Translations under genes and position numbers: made by a program
Source: Rhyacichthys aspro
Lineage: Eukaryota; Chordata; Actinopteri; Gobiiformes; Rhyacichthyidae
DNA: 64,000 nt
Assembly: GCA_036850595.1 (NCBI GenBank)
Contig: CM072152.1
Location: 19,295,207 to 19,359,206, forward strand
Direction: 5' to 3'
Part shown: positions 61,801-64,000 of the stretch, piece by piece
How positions within the stretch are numbered: the first letter of the stretch is position 1
How the letters are laid out: every line of letters begins with the position of its first letter
Notes under the pieces: model-generated
Database searches by the model: none
Told to the model about the DNA's origin: nothing
Seen by the model: only the letters and a program-made list of their open reading frames with translations

Positions 61801-63466
61801 AAAGAAACCCTTCAAATGTTGGATGATGATAACATTTAGGAACATTTTATTCATTGTAGGCAATGATGCAAAGAGTTCATGGGGCATGTTTTTTATTATA
61901 GTTCTACAACAGTGCTTTTTTGAACACAAATGATGATGAAAACAAGCACACCTCAAACTGTAAAAGTGAGACAGTATCATATTAATATTTAGTAAACAGT
62001 GAGTGTCCATGAACCTTTGCACCCCACTGCTCTGCACAGACGTACACTGAATGTTTTATCCATGTCCCAGACTCCAACAACCAGGCTGTGGATCTGCCCA
62101 ACGACAGTGTGAGGGTCAGAGCTCAGTTTAGCTATATATACAAATCATATTACAAAATTAAGAGAATAAACTTGGATATTTCCACATGTTGGACAGAAAC
62201 GCTGAGAGCTCATTTCCATTACGCCTCGTGGTGGGACTTTGTGTAGACAGTGGCATTTCATTTTATCCAGGTTCATTATAATTTATTGACTGGAAGCTGT
62301 TTGGTGTTTGGTGATGGACAGTGAGTGTGACTGTGCCAGTGTGTGGACAGAGGTGCAGTTCCAGTAACAATCACGCTGTGAAGTGCAATTTTCATGTCAC
62401 TTATTAGCCAGATTTGCATTTGCACCAGCCGACTGCTCACTCTGACGCCAAGCGTTCATCGTAGAGTCTGTCATTGAAGCTGTCCACAAATGAAAACTTT
62501 AGGAAAAGTTTGGCATCTAATGTTAATTCATCCAAAAGAAGCAAATGGATGGTGTGAATGTGTGTTATTCAATACAAAACTGTCAGTTTTTGCACCATGC
62601 CGTGGTGGCAGAAGAAACATGTGAGAGTGAAGCAACACCACAACCAGCCTTCTGCTCCCAGATATTTTAACTTCAGGTGTTGTGTTAGCGTCTATGGATT
62701 CTGCACAGTGCTGCCTTTATCATCAGCACAACGCACTCAGCAAACAGTGCACTGTGGATACAACAAACCTTAGCTAGTTCAAATTTATTTTTAAGTGTAC
62801 TGTTCAGAGGCAAATAAATACAATAATACTAAACACAAGTGTAAAATTCTGTTAAATTTAAACCTAACAAATAATAACAGAAACTTGGATGAAACCTTGT
62901 TGATAAAAACAGTGCAATTCAATTTCAGTATTCAGTGAAACCATTATAAATAATTCAAACAGATGAGAAATTCATCAGCCACAACAACAATTACCAGTTA
63001 AACGTTTCTTTTTCCACATTCTCCATGCTGCAGGACACTGATCAAATATTGATTTATGATCCAATTATTTAGCAGCTTCTAAGACTCACATGAAAAAGTG
63101 TTATACATGACAACAAATGTCTTTATCGATAAATAAAACTCAGCGTTTCTTGCAGTCACCCAACCACATACAATAAACTACATGTCACTATGTAAAATGT
63201 AAAGGTTTTCTTGTCTGTTCAAAACATGAGCTGGTCTTCACTGAAAATGATGAAATTCTCGCCCAACACTATTTTGGTTTCACTGAACACTGAGTCTTCT
63301 TCAAATCATGAGGCAGAGGTAAATTTATTTTGTTTCTACAAACAACACTTTTTACCAATATACCAACGTGCCAATTTGCTCATACAAATTGCAAATATTT
63401 CATTTCAGCTGGAACTAAAAGCAGCTTTTCAATTTTGAGGCAGTATTTTTTCTGCTGCCTTTTCAG
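58870..63466. other. Non-coding sequence upstream of sox13
   Basis: About 4.6 kb without a supportable gene. Purine-rich DNA at 59580-59740 produces long but meaningless open frames. A run of ten G lies near 60102-60111, and TTTA/TTA simple repeats lie near 61253-61280. A compact block at 59790-59920, listed separately, looks regulatory. Confidence 0.5.
59790..59920. promoter_or_regulatory. Candidate sox13-upstream enhancer
   Basis: Dense factor-type motifs within about 110 bases: ACAATTAACAAAAG, ACAATTAGCCATCAATGG, CCTTTGTGCC (Sox-type core on the minus strand) and GTCGCCATGGAGAC at 59898-59911, an RFX X-box-like palindrome. It lies about 1.3 kb upstream of the presumed promoter. Conservation could not be checked. 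Confidence 0.35.
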
Positions 63467-63673
63467 GTCGAGCACCTTTGTCTCTGCTGCTGGGCCCAGC
63501 CAAGCCTCGCGGAGCAGTGCCAGGCCTCTCTGTTTGTTGTGGATGTGGCCAAACAGGACAGAGCTCCTGCTCCTTCAGCCCATGTGCACTGGATGCTCCG
63601 GCTCTGTTTGTGCTCTGGGATGCCCACAGTTTCCATAGCTGTCTGCCAGGCAGTGGACAAGATGAAACTTTAA
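63467..63673 (+). CDS. Unassigned candidate terminal exon
   Basis: A strong acceptor (TTTTTTCTGCTGCCTTTTCAG) is followed by 69 codons without a stop until TAA. The residues run VEHLCLCCWAQPSLAEQCQA to GMPTVSIAVCQAVDKMKL, reading like amphipathic helices. The block is clearly richer in GC than its surroundings. I do not recognise the protein. Two other plus-strand frames and one minus-strand frame are also open here, so the strand is not certain. It could be the last exon of a gene whose other exons were not found, a pseudogene fragment, or chance. Confidence 0.25.
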   Translation, partial: VEHLCLCCWAQPSLAEQCQASLFVVDVAKQDRAPAPSAHVHWMLRLCLCSGMPTVSIAVCQAVDKMKL

Positions 63674-64000
63674 TGATTCCCTTGAGGATACTGAGCTGTT
63701 GTAATAGCAAATAATAGGACACAGAAGGAAAGCTGATCATAAATAGGTATAGATTACTATGGAATCTTTGCATGTAGCACTGATACAAACCTATAGTTTA
63801 AAAGAGTCAAGAAAAAGACTAAGAGTAAATTTAAGACCATTTGAGTCATACATGAGCTGCAAAAACTGAAGGTCAGTGGGACGGTGTGTTATTTTCTGCT
63901 TGGCTTTATTGGTGCAAAGCAATAGTCCTGACAGAGCCACAGAGTCCAAATCTGCTCACTATTTGTACAAACAGGCAGCAGTTCACACCTGCAGACTGCT

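Noticed and set aside
1..64000. CRISPR arrays, operons, phage or bacterial mobile elements
   Set aside because: Spliced vertebrate genes, fish SINE and MITE repeats and microsatellites run through the whole window. Nothing prokaryotic was seen.

Overview
The window is ordinary vertebrate nuclear DNA from a teleost fish, probably an acanthomorph (spiny-rayed) species. It has compact spliced genes with GT..AG introns, long AT-rich non-coding stretches, CA microsatellites, a tRNA-derived SINE of a common fish type and MITE-like repeats. Three protein-coding genes could be rebuilt exon by exon with matching intron phases. They are efcc1 (minus strand, 9 exons, 583 aa), etnk2 (plus strand, 9 exons, 360 aa) and sox13 (minus strand, 13 coding exons, 617 aa). 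All family assignments come from recalled protein sequence, because no database search was possible.

Layout. Bases 1-2250 look like the 3' end or 3'UTR of an unidentified plus-strand gene, with AATAAA at 2244. efcc1 runs leftward from 7282 to 3074. Bases 7.3-14.3 kb hold no gene that I can support. etnk2 starts at 14713 in a GC-rich promoter region and stops at 21624, followed by a long probable 3'UTR to about 25.1 kb. sox13 converges on it: the stop codon is at 27378, the 3'UTR reaches about 25.4 kb, the coding exons end at 38271, and a 20-kb first intron leads to a likely non-coding first exon and promoter at 58.06-58.6 kb. The last 5.4 kb is mostly non-coding, with one unassigned candidate exon at 63467-63673.

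Function. etnk2 encodes the first enzyme of the CDP-ethanolamine (Kennedy) pathway. sox13 encodes a SoxD transcription factor with a coiled coil, a Q-rich segment, a PLNLT motif and an HMG box. efcc1 encodes a poorly characterised EF-hand/coiled-coil protein. The tail-to-tail sox13/etnk2 pair matches the human 1q32.1 arrangement and is the main reason, with sequence details, for choosing sox13 and etnk2 over their paralogues sox5/sox6 and etnk1.

No exotic new system is visible. The most useful leads are these: an in-frame, fully open 111-nt intron in the sox13 Q-rich region; a strong-context upstream ORF before etnk2; several perfect short hairpins in sox13 intron 1; a small MITE-like family with shared terminal inverted repeats; and candidate regulatory elements (octamer/homeodomain and RFX X-box motifs) around sox13.
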